DNA of 64,000 bases from positions 992,001 through 1,056,000 of the forward strand of contig JAGTXK010000073.1 of NCBI GenBank assembly GCA_019096195.1, given 5' to 3'. The DNA is from Boletus sp. NGJ (lineage: Eukaryota > Basidiomycota > Agaricomycetes > Boletales > Boletaceae). Positions 9,400 to 21,276 of this stretch are shown piece by piece. Position numbers and translations under genes: made by a program. Under the pieces are notes generated by a model that saw only the letters and a program-made list of their open reading frames with translations, ran no database searches and was not told where the DNA came from. Positions within the stretch are counted from its first letter, which is position 1; each line of letters begins with the position of its first letter.

Positions 9400-12215
9400 T
9401 TGATCCCCCACTCTGCGTCCACGCACGCCCCTCTGCACCATTTCGCTACTAGGCCGCATCTTGGAGGTTCTTATTCAATGTTTATTACACGCCACCCCCA
9501 CTGTTCCATTAGAGTATAGGTACACATACACATGTTCCAATATTGTCATCGAGTCACCCGCCTTCCGTTCCATATGTAGACCTTTTTCCGTGCCCCATTC
9601 TCAGCCTACGTGGGCACGTACCGAGTACTGTTAATGGAGAGTCACTTATCATTTATTGTTGGATCTGCTGCGTCAGCGCAAACAAGGGTGGGAGGATCCA
9701 ATGTGACATCAGCTTGGACAGAGGGTTACCTAGCGCATGTGTACGCAGCCCTCCCCAGTCGAGCAGCGGAATGGCGCAGTTCTAGCCCGCGTACAGACAA
9801 GCTGCTTGACCCCGCTGGCTGGAAGATGGTATATACTTGGTTCAACGCTGTGCGGTCGGGCCAAAGAGATCATGGTCTCGTTTTGATCTGCACCTGGAGA
9901 TGCACAAGACTGGGACACTGCTGAAGGATGCTGAAAATCACACTGGAAAATTGTCATCAGGTCTCAATCGACTAACCATTACCATCTTCAATTGCCCAAT
10001 CAACCTGTCCTACCTCAAGTTGTAGCCTTCCCAGCCAAAGCTGAAAGGAATATTTTTGAAGCTGTGGGCAGCCTCACGAAAACACAAACAGATCATTGGA
10101 GCACCATTCATTCTCAAATTGTTGAATCCAGTCGAGGAGATAGAGATTGGTGGACCTGTCTACAGCTTTGCCAAGACACTGAGTTGCCCAGGTGAATAAA
10201 GCAAGGCAAGATGGTGGAAGCCAATGATGAGGTCAAGGAGGCAACGAACGAGGACAAGGGACCAGAAATAAAATTGACTGAGGTCATTCTGTGCGAGTAG
10301 ATGGAACGGATTGAATTCAATCAAGTATGAGACGTGCTCGACATCGCTTGACTTTTCGAGTTCTTGGTGTATACGGAAGCTTCTGATCATGCAGACGACG
10401 ATGGACAGTAGTCACGGTAGTCACCTGCCTTACCCTGAGAATTAACGGACAACAAGACGGGGAGAATAAGTTTTACCTGTTTTCTGAGTCGGATCATTCT
10501 AGCTGCCAAGCGTTTCATATGACGCGGATCAGCTTTATGTATCGGATGGGTATATGTGCATCCGTATGCTTGTTGCCCACTTTTTCGCCGAATCGTCGAG
10601 CACTACCGTCGTGTTCAGACCTTTCCTCACATTGACTGATCGTGTCGATGGCAAACGAAGAAAGTTGTGCATGTACTTACCCTCGTAAGTGTTGGCGGGG
10701 TTCCACAGATGCGAGTTCATACTAGGTAACCTGTGATTCCGCTGATTGAGAACTGTTGAATTCCATCGAACAACCGAAAACGAGGCAAAGGCGTGTAATG
10801 AACTTAACTTTACCAAGGTTTCCCCGAATGCGTCGGATGCTAGAGAACACTCGTATTAATCACACCGTTTCCCCACTCGTCCTTTTTTTTCACCATTCTC
10901 CCGGAGTGACGGAGGAAATGTATGTAAACAAAGACCGAATGGTTGTTTCCAGGCCCTTCATATGGCTCTGGATCCGACGTTATCATTCTCGCTTTGTTCC
11001 GGTGGCAATAAACTCTGGAGATCGAGCAAACGATGTGTGAAACAACGCCGACGCTGGCATTATTTTGTATTCCCCTTGATCGCCAAGTCATGTCATTTCG
11101 GATGTGCTGGCTGTAGTCATCTGAGGCGGGAAGGTAACAGCTCGCCTCAGCATTCGGGTCCCCCGATATTTCGTACTCGGAGAGTGGATATGCTCTAAAC
11201 CAGATTATATGGTGAATAATGCGACCTTTTTATTTACGTACGGATGAGCGCTAGCTCTTTCAGCTTTCAAGATGTGACAGCAACGTGTGTAAAGCTCGGA
11301 AGAGGACTGAGTGCAAGCATATCAGGGAGTCAAGCACCTATTCGGGTCTCTGGAGGGTGCATGAAGAAGGAACATTGCGACCTCGAGGTGGCTGCGGAGG
11401 GAAAGGAACGACTTTTCCGTGGGCACCTGAGTGACCAAAACGTCGATCCTCTGTCCGCGGAGCTAGACCAAAGCAGGATACACAAAAAGGTACTTTCCTG
11501 TTGAGAGTACGTCGTGGGTGGAGAGACAGGTGAAACCTGCTGCCAGAGTATTTACGCGTCACCGTAGACGCCACAGGCATAGATGGGCCTGGCAATACCG
11601 GGAGCGAGTCGGGCGGCGATGGACGGCGATAGCCGGGGAGGGTTGTGAGACGTGAGAATGGAGAGATATGGGCGCAGGCATGGTTTGCTGTGTTGATGAC
11701 AGTCTGGGGACGCTCGTGAAGACGCTGGCGGGGATGGAGAGGGGTGATTGGGAGGAAATATAACTAGCCTAGCTTCCCATGTTTGGGGCGAATTAGGACA
11801 AAAAGGAGCGCGGATTGAGGAGGATTGTGAGTGTTTAAGCGGAATACGCATCAGCAAACTGGCAGTGCCGCTGCAGAATAGAAATAAGACCCTTCGAAGG
11901 AGCAGCGACACTTTCATCAACGCCGTCTTCTTTCTCTCCTCCTTCTCACTACATTTTCCTGCTCTGTACTGGGCCGTTTTTCGTGCCTTCATTTTTACGA
12001 CCTTGCACGATTTTGCACGACATCTTTTCTCTCCCCTTTCTTTTCTCCTCTCGGACCCCCATCCTTTCCATTTCATCAACTTTGAGCAATCCAAGGTCTG
12101 CATATCTCACATATTCTCCCACCCTCACTCAGCCCTGTCCACAGACTCTTGCCATCCTACACACCATTTTCCCAATCTTACACATCTTCTTTTCTTCCTT
12201 CCCTGTCGACAAGCT
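9400..12215. other. Gene-poor stretch with scattered unassigned exons
   Basis: No gene with a recognisable domain was found in about 2.8 kb. On the minus strand, 10535-10770 could encode exons reading MNSHLWNPANTYEG then NTTVVLDDSAKKWATS across a 58-nt GT-AG intron. KRLAARMIRLRKQ appears nearby with a plausible following intron near 10430-10475. A second minus-strand candidate lies at 11340-11960: a Ser/Pro/Arg-rich, mitochondrial-presequence-like run with a possible GT donor near 11563. Neither could be extended into a convincing gene. Confidence 0.3.
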
Positions 12216-13058
12216 ATGGACAGTTGGCGAGTAGCCGTCTTGGGTGATGGTGGTGTCGGCAAGACTGCGTTGGCCGTCCAAGTAAGCCATTCCCCCGTCT
12301 CATAACACAGCCCCTGATCACACTTCAGTTCACCCTTAACTGCTTTGTTGGTAAGTCGACACATCCGGTGTCATGTCTAACTCATCACTTTACTCTTCAA
12401 TCACAACACAGAGGTACGACTTGTGTCTGCTCATTCGGCACTTTGGGTGATTTTCTGCCGTTCAGACGTATGACCCGACGATAGAAGACGCTTATAGGAA
12501 ACAGCTCATCGTGGACAATAAGATGTGCTTTGTAGAGGTTATCGACACTGCTGGACAAGGTGCGCCATCCCTTCACGACTTGTATACCCAATTTCATCAT
12601 TTCGTTAGAGGAGTACGCCACCCTGAGAGACCAATGGGTACGGTTAGTATCCCACACTACCCTCCCTTGACCACCACTCAAGTCTCGGTAGTGAGGGTCA
12701 AGGGTTTATACTTGTGTACTCGATCGCTTCACGTTCAACATTCGAACGACTCGAAGTCTTCCGACAGTCGATGCTCAAAGTAAAGCGCCAAAAGCCAATT
12801 TTCATGTTGGTGGGCAACAAGTGCGACAAGACTTACGAGCGGGAGGTGTCGCGTGAGGAAGGCATTGCCCTTGCGCGAACGTTTGGATGCGAGTTCATGG
12901 AGACATCGGCCAGGACGGCGTATAACGTGGAGCTGCTTTTTACAAATCTCGTTCGTGCGCTACGACAGACGAAACGAATGGAGGCCGGCGGATCGAATGG
13001 CAGGCAGGGTGATAAGCCGCTTAAGGACCCTAAGAAGCCGAAGTGTGTAGTGATGTGA
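12216..13058 (+). CDS. Ras-family small GTPase
   Basis: A membrane-associated GTP switch of 194 residues. Exons: 12216-12281, 12329-12350, 12412-12413, 12466-12559, 12609-12642, 12692-13058. Motifs seen: G1 GDGGVGKTA, effector loop ETYDPTIEDAYRK, G3 DTAGQEEYATLRDQW, G4 VGNKCDK and G5 ETSAR. It ends in the CAAX box CVVM after a lysine-rich tail, so farnesylation is expected. The effector-loop sequence YDPTIEDAYRK and FTLNCFVE resemble the Ras2/Rsr1-like branch seen in basidiomycetes. Reading through the switch I region requires an exon of only two nucleotides (AG at 12412-12413). Without it the frame meets a stop immediately. Confidence 0.95.
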
Positions 13059-13511
13059 TGGATATTCTCTAGGGCTTTCGGTATTTAGATTTCAGTTCCC
13101 TTTACCTCTCTCCGATGATACCTCTGTCGCCTTTTGCTCTCCATGACTTCACGGGCATGCATCCCATTCTTTCTCTTTTTTGTCTTTCTTCTTTCCCTTT
13201 TTTTCGATCTTCCAGGCTGATGTCCCCTTCTAACCGCCTCGTCACACCAGTTCGTCGTCTCACGCTGTGTCATACGTGATTTAGGTCTATGATGTATTTT
13301 GCAATGCATGGAAACAACCGACTATACATTCACACTCTCATGCATCCATGTCTTCCAAATCGACTCATTACGGCTGTGGACTCGCTGCGGCCTACCGCGT
13401 GGTGGCCACGTCGTGTATTCGTTGAACATTGGGTGCCTCCCATGGTGCTGGTTATCAAGATGGATGCCTCTTCAACTCGTGGTACTAACCCCAATACTCA
13501 AAGCACTCACC

Positions 13512-14577
13512 ATGTTTGATGACTTTGAGTTCTGTGCACCCCAAACACCGGACTTTCGAGTTAGGTCGATTCCTGACCAGGAGGAATTCGACGTGCACAA
13601 GAGCGCACTCCGAACATCTGAAGTCTTCCGTTCGCTTCCTGAATTCTGCTTTCTTCCAGGCAAGATAAACTGAAGATATGATATCACAGGGAACATGTTC
13701 TTGTGTTGTGACCAGGAACATAGCTTTGTTCACACTGGCGAGGTTCAGGACACCACCAAGGTCCTAGAGCTGGATGAATCCGCCTCAACACTCCGTCTGC
13801 TGCTCAGATTGCTACATTTGCCGCCGCCACCGCCCTCCCTCGACCCGTCTGCTCGTCAGACACGTCGGATGGGGCAACCAGCTTCATTGTACCAGGGGGC
13901 TCTTATCCCGTTTCCGCTACTCCCGGACATGCTCCGGTTGGCCGATAAATACGACCTCTCCGAACCTCTCCGACGCACCTTGCACTCACACCTGTTTGCT
14001 AATGCTTTCATCCATCCCCTCGAGGTCTACTCGTTTGCCACGAGGAGCTGTCTCGATGACGTTGCAGCTGAAGCAAGTGCATACCTCTTGCACCCGCCAC
14101 TTGCCACCTACTCCAAGACTCAAATCGCGCTCATCCCCTCCGCCTCCGCATACCACGATCTCGTTCAGCTGCACAGTTACAGAATACAGCAACTCAAGCT
14201 GATTCTTTCGCGGGAAGATATTTTCCCTTTTGGGTATGGAGTATGTGTCGCTCACCAAGAAAATACTACGCGAGCATGGAATGATTCTCGGATGCTGCTG
14301 GCCACCCAACTTGAAGCAGGTAGGATGTCCCGGGACAGTCATCAAGTGGAAAAAAAAAATGCTCATGGTCAACTAGCCACCGACGTAGCGGCCGAGATGA
14401 GTGTGCTCCTGAAACAATTCGACTTGTGCAAAGCATGTCACAAGGCTTGTTCGGCAGCCATCGAGATGCTCGGGGTAAAGTGCTTGTCACCGTAAACGTG
14501 GAGCCGTTTGCTCACGAACCATTCAGTATAAGTGCAATCGAATTCCAAGAACCATCGACTACTTGCCACCACAATGA
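13512..14577 (+). CDS. BTB/POZ domain protein
   Basis: Four exons (13512-13629, 13690-14319, 14377-14474, 14527-14577) join in phase to 298 residues. The start FDDFEFCAPQTPDFRVRS and the following FDVHKSALRTSEVFRNMF match the B1-A1/A2 part of BTB domains from Agaricomycetes, where such single-BTB proteins form large families. LELDESASTLRLLLRLLHL and LADKYDLSEPLRRTLHSHL complete the fold. The C-terminal third has two CxxC-like pairs (CKACHKAC) and no known domain. The first intron donor is GTTCGC, which is weak. Function in this family is mostly unknown; an adaptor role is a guess. Confidence 0.88.
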
Positions 14578-14674
14578 GGGTAACTAAGGGATAGTGGAGG
14601 TGGCGTTCTAACTGGAAAGGGACCGTTCAGCATCTCCATGCTCACAACAGGAGAGGTGTATATACCTTGTAAGA

Positions 14675-15406
14675 TTATGTGTTATGCCAAAGGAGCGTCC
14701 TAAGGTCTTTCCAAACTTCCGAGTCACGGTATAAGTAGGTCATAGAGTTGAACATGCCAGTTTGGATGCTCTCGCCCCGATTCTTGAACAACCACATTAC
14801 GGCGCCCCATGCCAACGCCGCGAATACCGAGAAGTACCGAGGATCTGGTGGGATGGGACGAGCGAGGGCGGATCCGTCGGGCGACGGTGTCTTTGAAGCC
14901 TCTGTACGGGGTAAAAATGCTGCAATCACCCTCGACACCACGTAGAGCACGATCTTCGGGGGGAAAACTAAGCACGACGACGACATAACATGAGCGCGGA
15001 GCGTACCTGCTCGTTCACCGCGGTCCTCTCCCCGAACACAACATACCCCCCAATCAATCCTGCGATGAATGTATCCGCGCTGCGTTCCTTCCCTCTGTTC
15101 GCCTTCCTCTGGAGTAACAGTAGAATCTTGTACACTGAGACAAACTTTGCTAGATTGAGAGCATGCTGCTTTGTTGTTTGATAGATAACACGAGAGCGCG
15201 TCTTCCAGCTAACTCGTAATATTTAGCAGATTGTTGGCGTGACTGCACGGACAGACATACTCTCCACGTCCGAAGAGTATAGCCATTATGAGGGCGTGGG
15301 GGAATCTGACTTTGACGCCATAGACGAACCCATTCCTCGCACCCTTGATAACAGCAAGGCAATCATGAAGAGCAGGATTGAATAACAATGCGTCGAGACC
15401 TGACAT
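14675..15406 (-). CDS. TMEM135/PXMP4-like membrane protein (Tim17-related)
   Basis: Three exons (15261-15406, 15007-15208, 14675-14953) join in phase to 208 residues. Conserved blocks are KGARNGFVYGVKVRFPHALI, MAILFGRGDWKTRSRV, HALNLAKFVSVYK and FIAGLIGGYVVFGERTAVNE. They are followed by IVLYVVSRVIAAFLPR, typical of TMEM135 N-terminal regions and peroxisomal membrane protein 4. Glycine-rich hydrophobic helices match the Tim17/Tim22/Tim23 superfamily fold. The last intron uses an AAG acceptor. Peroxisomal or mitochondrial membrane location is expected from relatives; which one applies here cannot be told from the sequence. Confidence 0.88.
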
Positions 15407-16053
15407 GGCGAGCAAACGAGACGAGCTAAAAATTGGGCAAACCGTGACACGGCCCTTGACCTGCGAGTCAGCACCTTTTTGGGAGCGCATCAATCACATG
15501 GATAGGAATCAGTGGATTTAAGCATTATCTAACGTATCACTGCACTAGAGCCACGAATTGATAGAGATGCAAACAGCATTGTAGTACAAATAGTAACAAC
15601 ATGGGATGCTTGCTATGTTAGTTCTAGGTCGACATGAGTTTAATCAAGATGCTGATATAGCATTTTGTTCCAAAGAAAAATGGACAAGAACCAAATCTAC
15701 ATATCAGCCTTTAATAGGATGAACAACACTTTCTAGGTATTGCATGTGCTCAGGGAAGACATCCAAAATCCTTATTTTCGATATACCAGTGATACATTGG
15801 AATGTCTGGAACATTTCTTGAAGGCCCTACAGGTTTATTGATCTATTGTACAATAATGGGCAATGAGGCAAGATGAACTATTAATTTCACACCAACTTTT
15901 GAAGTGTTTTCAGTTTCCAGTGCCAGTGTGGCAATAGTAATGCTGTGTTGTGGTTTAATTGTCACACTTTACAACAACAAAAAAAAAAAGGTGTGCTGGA
16001 GGATTTGTGTATCATGGGTATGCAACTAATAATCCGATATGACAATAGGGTGG
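15407..16053. other. AT-rich, CpG-poor intergenic region
   Basis: About 650 bp without a supportable gene. From roughly 15,640 it is AT-rich and nearly free of CpG, continuous with the CpG-free 3' half of the neighbouring chromodomain gene. A short A-run occurs at 15,980-15,990. I saw no terminal repeats or transposase remnants. Confidence 0.5.
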
Positions 16054-19000
16054 TCATTGAAAATAGTCATCTTTGAAGCTGAACAGAGAGAGTGATGACC
16101 ATTCAAGCTAAAGTACAATCAATAAGAGGTCACAAGATGAGCAAGGAAAGACTTACTCCATCTTTATCAAATGATAAAGTATCCTCAGAGGCAGCTCTGA
16201 TCACTACAAATCTCCTATAGTTCTCCATAAATGCTGGTTGAATTTGGGCATTCAAAAGATCTCTGATGACCTCATTGTTTGTAAAAGTGATAAGCTGTTC
16301 AACTGTCATGCCTAAGGTGGTAGAATGGCTTTTAAGGACTTCAAGATAGATTTCTAACAGCTCATGCCCACTGGCAGCAGAATGACTGAAGAGCTGGGAG
16401 AGCCAAGTAACTTGGTTAGAATGTCCCTTTTCAGGCATTCTGGTTGTAGAAATCAACCCAAGATTGATGAAGTCCAAAATAGGGCCTAAACATGATTCAC
16501 TGACAGAATCACTGTAGAAGTTGTTGAACATGTGTTCAATATAGAAGTTCAGACTCACCTGGAAGAAGTCAGGTCCTCATCACTGCACAACAGGTGACTC
16601 ATAGCCACAACCTCTGGAATAAGATAGCAGTGCCAAAGAGGGTGCTCTATGATCTTGGATATTAATTGATGACAACCCACCAAATCTTCTGCAAGTGCAG
16701 AAGCAGTAAAGGTTACAATCCCCCCTATCTCAGATAACACTTCAGACACAACAACACAACATTAAATGAGCTCATACCTAATGGATAGATCTCCTGAACT
16801 CTCCATCTCTCACAGGTTATGCTGGCAGAGTAGCCATATGTCCAAAATTGGATTTCAGGAGAGTTGACCCTCTTTGTGACCAGGGATGGCATATTGTGCA
16901 ATATCTCTAAATGCCTATTGGATATGAAGACAACCCTTACATCCTCTTCAACCTTGGCTGACACTGCCTTGGTTGATTTGAGGATGCATTGAAGCATAGC
17001 AGTGTCCAACACTAGTGACAATTGATCAGGCAAGGGCCAGATACAATATGCTCTGCTTGTGGGGGAGTTGTTGAGGAAGTCCAGTAGTTTCTTTGGAAAA
17101 TACAACAAGGACATTGCCTGATACAACATAGCCTCCTGGGGAAGGTCATGATGTACCAACACATCCTGTGGGTTGAATGAGGATTGTATCACAGTCTCAA
17201 TGGATCTCCATCCAGCAACATTGGTAGATGTCATGGCTGACACTAGAAGGGGGAAAAGCACAACAAGAAGAGGGGTTCCAGACAGAAGATGCTCTGGTAC
17301 TTGCAGGACCTTGGTCAACCCCTTTTGTGCCCCTGGGAAGATGATAAGCACTGCTACTTCAGTATCATCAAGGAGCAGTGGAATTGCTGCAGCCTGCAAA
17401 GTAGAGTCAATAAAATGCTAAGCAAAGAATTAAGAAAGCCAACCAATCCTTCACTTTTCAAGTGATGTTCCAAGCCTTGTATGATCACCTCCTCACTGGG
17501 CTCGTTTGACTCAAGCCTACCAAAGTACTGGGGTTTTCCACAGGCTCGAAGAAGAGGTGACAGATCCATAATTGGATATAGCTTTGAGATCCGAAGTGAG
17601 TCTAATGACAACAGCAAGAGATTGATGTGGGAGCTGTTGCTTATGCCGCTAGGATCTGCAATAGTAACAGCACAAAGAGGCTCGGTTTTGCTCTCAGAGG
17701 TGCTGATGAATAGATCACCAGACCATCTCCACTTCTTGGGTATTCTGGAAAGAAGGTTAGCACTTGAATATCATACACCAGTCCAACACACTTTGGTATG
17801 GCCAGGATCTTGTTCAACTCAATTGCTGGTTGCTCAGACTGGTCAGGTGTTACAGCCATCTCCCTTTGTGGACCCAAATATTCAGTCCCAATGAAGTAGA
17901 AATCACAACATTACTCACAAAGGACCACTTAGCCTGGATGGAATGGGGCTTTTTAGTCAGATAGAAAAAAAATGACATGAAACTTACACAGGAATATGAA
18001 CAGTTTGCAAAAACTTCTCTGCATTGATTTCTTCCTGAGACTTTGGTGGTATGGGGGCAGTCAAGATTTCAGAGCTTTTAAATTCACATTTCAGATAGGC
18101 TCGATATCCCCTGAGCAACATACCTTCCACCCAGTGGTCCAGAATCATCCAAGATAGAACCAAAGGGATCAACAGGTTCATCAACATCCATTGCTTGGGG
18201 GGAAGCAACCATAACTGCATCAACATCTGTGTGTTGAATCACAGGTGATGTAGGTGATGCAACGGACGTGTTTGACATTATAGTGTCTTTCGTCTGGCTA
18301 TCGGGGGGAAGAAGTGATTTGTTCTTCTTAAACGAGAGTGATGGAAGCGACTTCTTAGGTGGGGGTGGAAGCGGCTTAGGGCCAGTAGGAGGCGGTGGTA
18401 TTCCAGCAGCCACGCGCTGCTTGGTGGAAAGAGAACTTCCAGCCTCGACACTCTTAGAGGGTAGATTCATGGACTTTACCAGGGGATTGATCCTCTGGTC
18501 TTGATGAGTGCGTACAACGGTAGCCTTGTGTGGTGCGACAGACAATGAACCATCGGTCGTTGGCGGCAATTCTTGTCGTTTGACCTGGGCCAGAACCTGT
18601 TCGGCGTAAGCACTATCCGAGGAAGTAAGAAGCAGGATCCACCTTTGGGATTTCCTTTGAAGCTGGTGTGGTGGCTTTCGAGCGAGATACAACCTTCACC
18701 TGCTTGCGCATATGGCAATCGGACTCAGACTCAGACTGTGATGTGGAGAGGAATCAATCAAGTGCACAGATGAAGGTGACGGATGAGAGGCACGTACTTC
18801 TGTATCGACGATGCGTGCCTTTCTGTTGAGCTCCTTCGTAGCACGTGTTTTCGCTGAAGACACTTCATCTGAAGTCTCAGAGTCATCCGTGGAATTTGGC
18901 AGTGTGCTCGACTTCGACTTCGACTTCGACTTTCGCTTCTCCTAGAAAATCATTTAGCCATGGATCTCATGTCAACGTGTTCCCGACCTGTCTGTCCTTC

Positions 19001-19591
19001 TTGTTTGTTGCCTTACCTGCCGTTTGTTTCGAGGACTTGGCAAATGTCTCTGCGAAATATCGCTTCTCTTTATCTGTGAATATTTGAGAATTTGCTGGAA
19101 ACAATGCGATGAAGTACAGACTAATCCACTCCTCTCCAGCCGCTGTCTCGTAACCGATAGGATAGTCATTGTTATCCGTACCAATATGTTTCCAGAAGCT
19201 TGCCAGGAGTCGCTCACATTGCCGCACGTTCGCCGAAGGCTCCCAGCTACGAACACTAAGTAACACGAAACACGCGTATCTTGGATGCTGTTATACACCC
19301 ACCTGTCCGAGTCCGAATCATAACCCGCCCACTGTGTGATGGGGTTGAGCGAGAAATTTAGCTACCAGCGAATGGTTTGATCACCTTCACGAGGTATTCC
19401 TACAACATCTGATGGATCGGTATTGGATAATATGACTAGAGCAAGCCACTTACCCAATCACCGTCGTCACTGACCCGTGCTTTCGTGATGACCTCTGAAA
19501 ATCCTTCGTAGCAACGGGTAGTCTATATGGTAGCGGGGTCCTTACCGACGTGATATACCTCCTCCTCTTCGTCCTTTCTCTTTCTTGGCAT
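16054..19591 (-). CDS. Chromodomain protein with C-terminal SPOC/PIN-like region, Chp1-like
   Basis: A heavily spliced gene of about 900 residues that can be read without a stop. The chromodomain is spread over four short exons: VYHVEVITKARV, EYLVK (15-nt exon), WAGYDSDSDSWEP, and SANVRQCERLLASFWKHIG. The aromatic cage residues (Y of VYHV, W and Y of KWAGY) are present, so histone H3K9-methyl binding is likely. A Lys/Ser/Pro-rich linker follows. The C-terminal half starts with RWSGDLFIST, has ACGKPQYFGRLESNEPSEEV, LAAAIPLLLDDTEVAVLIIF and a C-terminal helical part, resembling the SPOC then PIN-like order of fission yeast Chp1, the RITS-complex chromatin anchor. The Chp1 match is by architecture, not by alignment. 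Exon borders near 19130 and 17830-17900 are my best choice. The 3' half contains almost no CpG. Confidence 0.75.
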
Positions 19592-19751
19592 ATTCTCGAA
19601 GCGAATTTGGAACCAATGTACTCTGGGTGAGGTTTAAGAAAGAGAGCAAGGTTAAGGCCTGGATCTCATTGGTAACACGTGATCCCCAACTTGGCGCGTG
19701 GCGCGCGCCATGCTCAACGTCAGACAACTTCACGACGAGCAACATTCCAAC

Positions 19752-21161
19752 ATGGCATCCAAAGCGAAGTCCAAGCAGGAAGAGGCTCTTCAATTCCTCG
19801 ACGATCTCGATAACCTCCAACCCTCCGCTGGCCCGCCCACCTATCGTCAGACTACACCTTCACATGGGCATACAAGCAACGAGGGAGATCCTGCTGAAGT
19901 CCTTGCTTTCATCGATGAAATTACCCAGAAAAGCTCAGAGCCTACCCGTTTAACAGCGCCGCCGATAGATCGCCCTACCTCGCGCGCTGGAACCCCTTCC
20001 CTTCGCAAGGGTACCGAACGCGTCAGGGTGGGTGTGCATCCGTCGTCCTCCACGTCTTCATTGTCAGGAAAGCCAGACTCAGCTACGGGAGCATTCTCTA
20101 CCACCAGGCCCGAGGAGGCAGCGGCAGCGTCTGCCACTTCATCGGGGGGGTGGGGATGGTCGAATGTATGGAGCAGCGCCTCCGTTGCGTATCAGCAAGC
20201 CAGATCCGTCGTCGATGAGCAAGTGAAGAACCTGCCAAAGAATGAACAAGTCAGCAAATGGGGAGAAGGCGTCTTTGAGTATGCGAAGACGGCCCAATTG
20301 GATAAACTTGGTATGCAAAAATGATGACGGTTCACAAGCCTCCTAACAATCATCAGGCCACGACTTCAAGAGAGTTGGATTATCCACTCTCAATGATATA
20401 TTGAATGTCGTTGCTCCTCCAATCTCGGAGCACGAGGTTATTCATGTCTGGCTTAGCCATGACATGCGGGGATACGATGGCATCGAGATTCTCGTGTATC
20501 GCTCACTCGCACGAGTGAATTATATCCACTTCATTATTCATTCTCGGTGCTTAACTCATTCCACAGATTATGGAGCAAGTCGAAGGTGGTGACCTCATTG
20601 TCAACCGCGGTGAAGAGTCCAGACCCAAGGACTCCCCGGATTCTACCCGAGAACTCAACGTTGTCGATGGCTACGAGGCTGCGCTGAAACTTGCTCAGGT
20701 AATCTCTTCGTACCATGAGTAGCTTCCCTTCTCAATACTTTCTCTAGGCCAATTTGGACGAATTGATCAAGAACCAAACCAAGGCTCCCAAAAGGGAGTT
20801 GTCAGTCGATAACCCAGTTATTTACTCCTCAGTCTATCTCCGAGTTCAGCCCTTCACGCGGTCGTATTCTCTTCCTCAGCTAGCGCAGGGAACTTCTGAC
20901 GCGGCAGACACTTATTTACAATTCATCTTACACCTAGCTGACCCAGGGCATCAGCTGGTGCGCACCACAGTAACACAAGCAATCCCCGCTGGCTGGCTAG
21001 AAGTCTGGGATCAGTACGACTGGGTTGAAGATCATGTTGCAGAATCATTGAGGGTCGCTGTCGAGGTACTTGGACAGGACTATCTCGCATCCAGGATGGG
21101 CTGGAAGAAAGCTGCACAGAACGATGATAATGCGCCGACTTCCAGCGAGGAAACGACATGA
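19752..21161 (+). CDS. MTC1: Mtc1-like protein (maintenance of telomere capping 1, DUF5427)
   Basis: Four exons (19752-20310, 20357-20514, 20567-20698, 20748-21161) join in phase to 420 residues. The N-terminus KQEEALQFLDDLDNLQ and EVLAFIDEITQ are typical of the fungal Mtc1 family, as is the central GGWGWSNVWSSASVAYQQA with KNEQVSKWGEGVFEYAKTA. HDFKRVGLSTLNDILNVVAP and MEQVEGGDLIV are also conserved. The yeast protein is linked genetically to telomere capping and membrane traffic; its molecular activity is unknown. A further in-frame ATG at 19698 would add 18 residues. The 5' end is 160 bp from the divergent chromodomain gene. Confidence 0.88.
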
Positions 21162-21276
21162 GAATGCTCAAACAAAGCATCGAGACTATCTATGTAATAG
21201 TAGGTAGCACACTCTCATGTCTACGCATGCATCGGGCTAGTGTATTGATCTCGAGCGAAACGCTGTTTCTAGTTCT

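Noticed and set aside
9741-9840. Possible tRNA-like sequence
   Set aside because: The text lacks a GGTTCRA T-arm and a foldable acceptor stem; no tRNA gene could be supported anywhere in the window.
16054-19591. Reading the chromodomain gene as a pseudogene because of several apparent frame changes
   Set aside because: Each apparent break was resolved by a short intron of 46-56 nt with acceptable GT/AG signals and a branch-like CTNAC/CTNAA sequence, leaving an open frame throughout.
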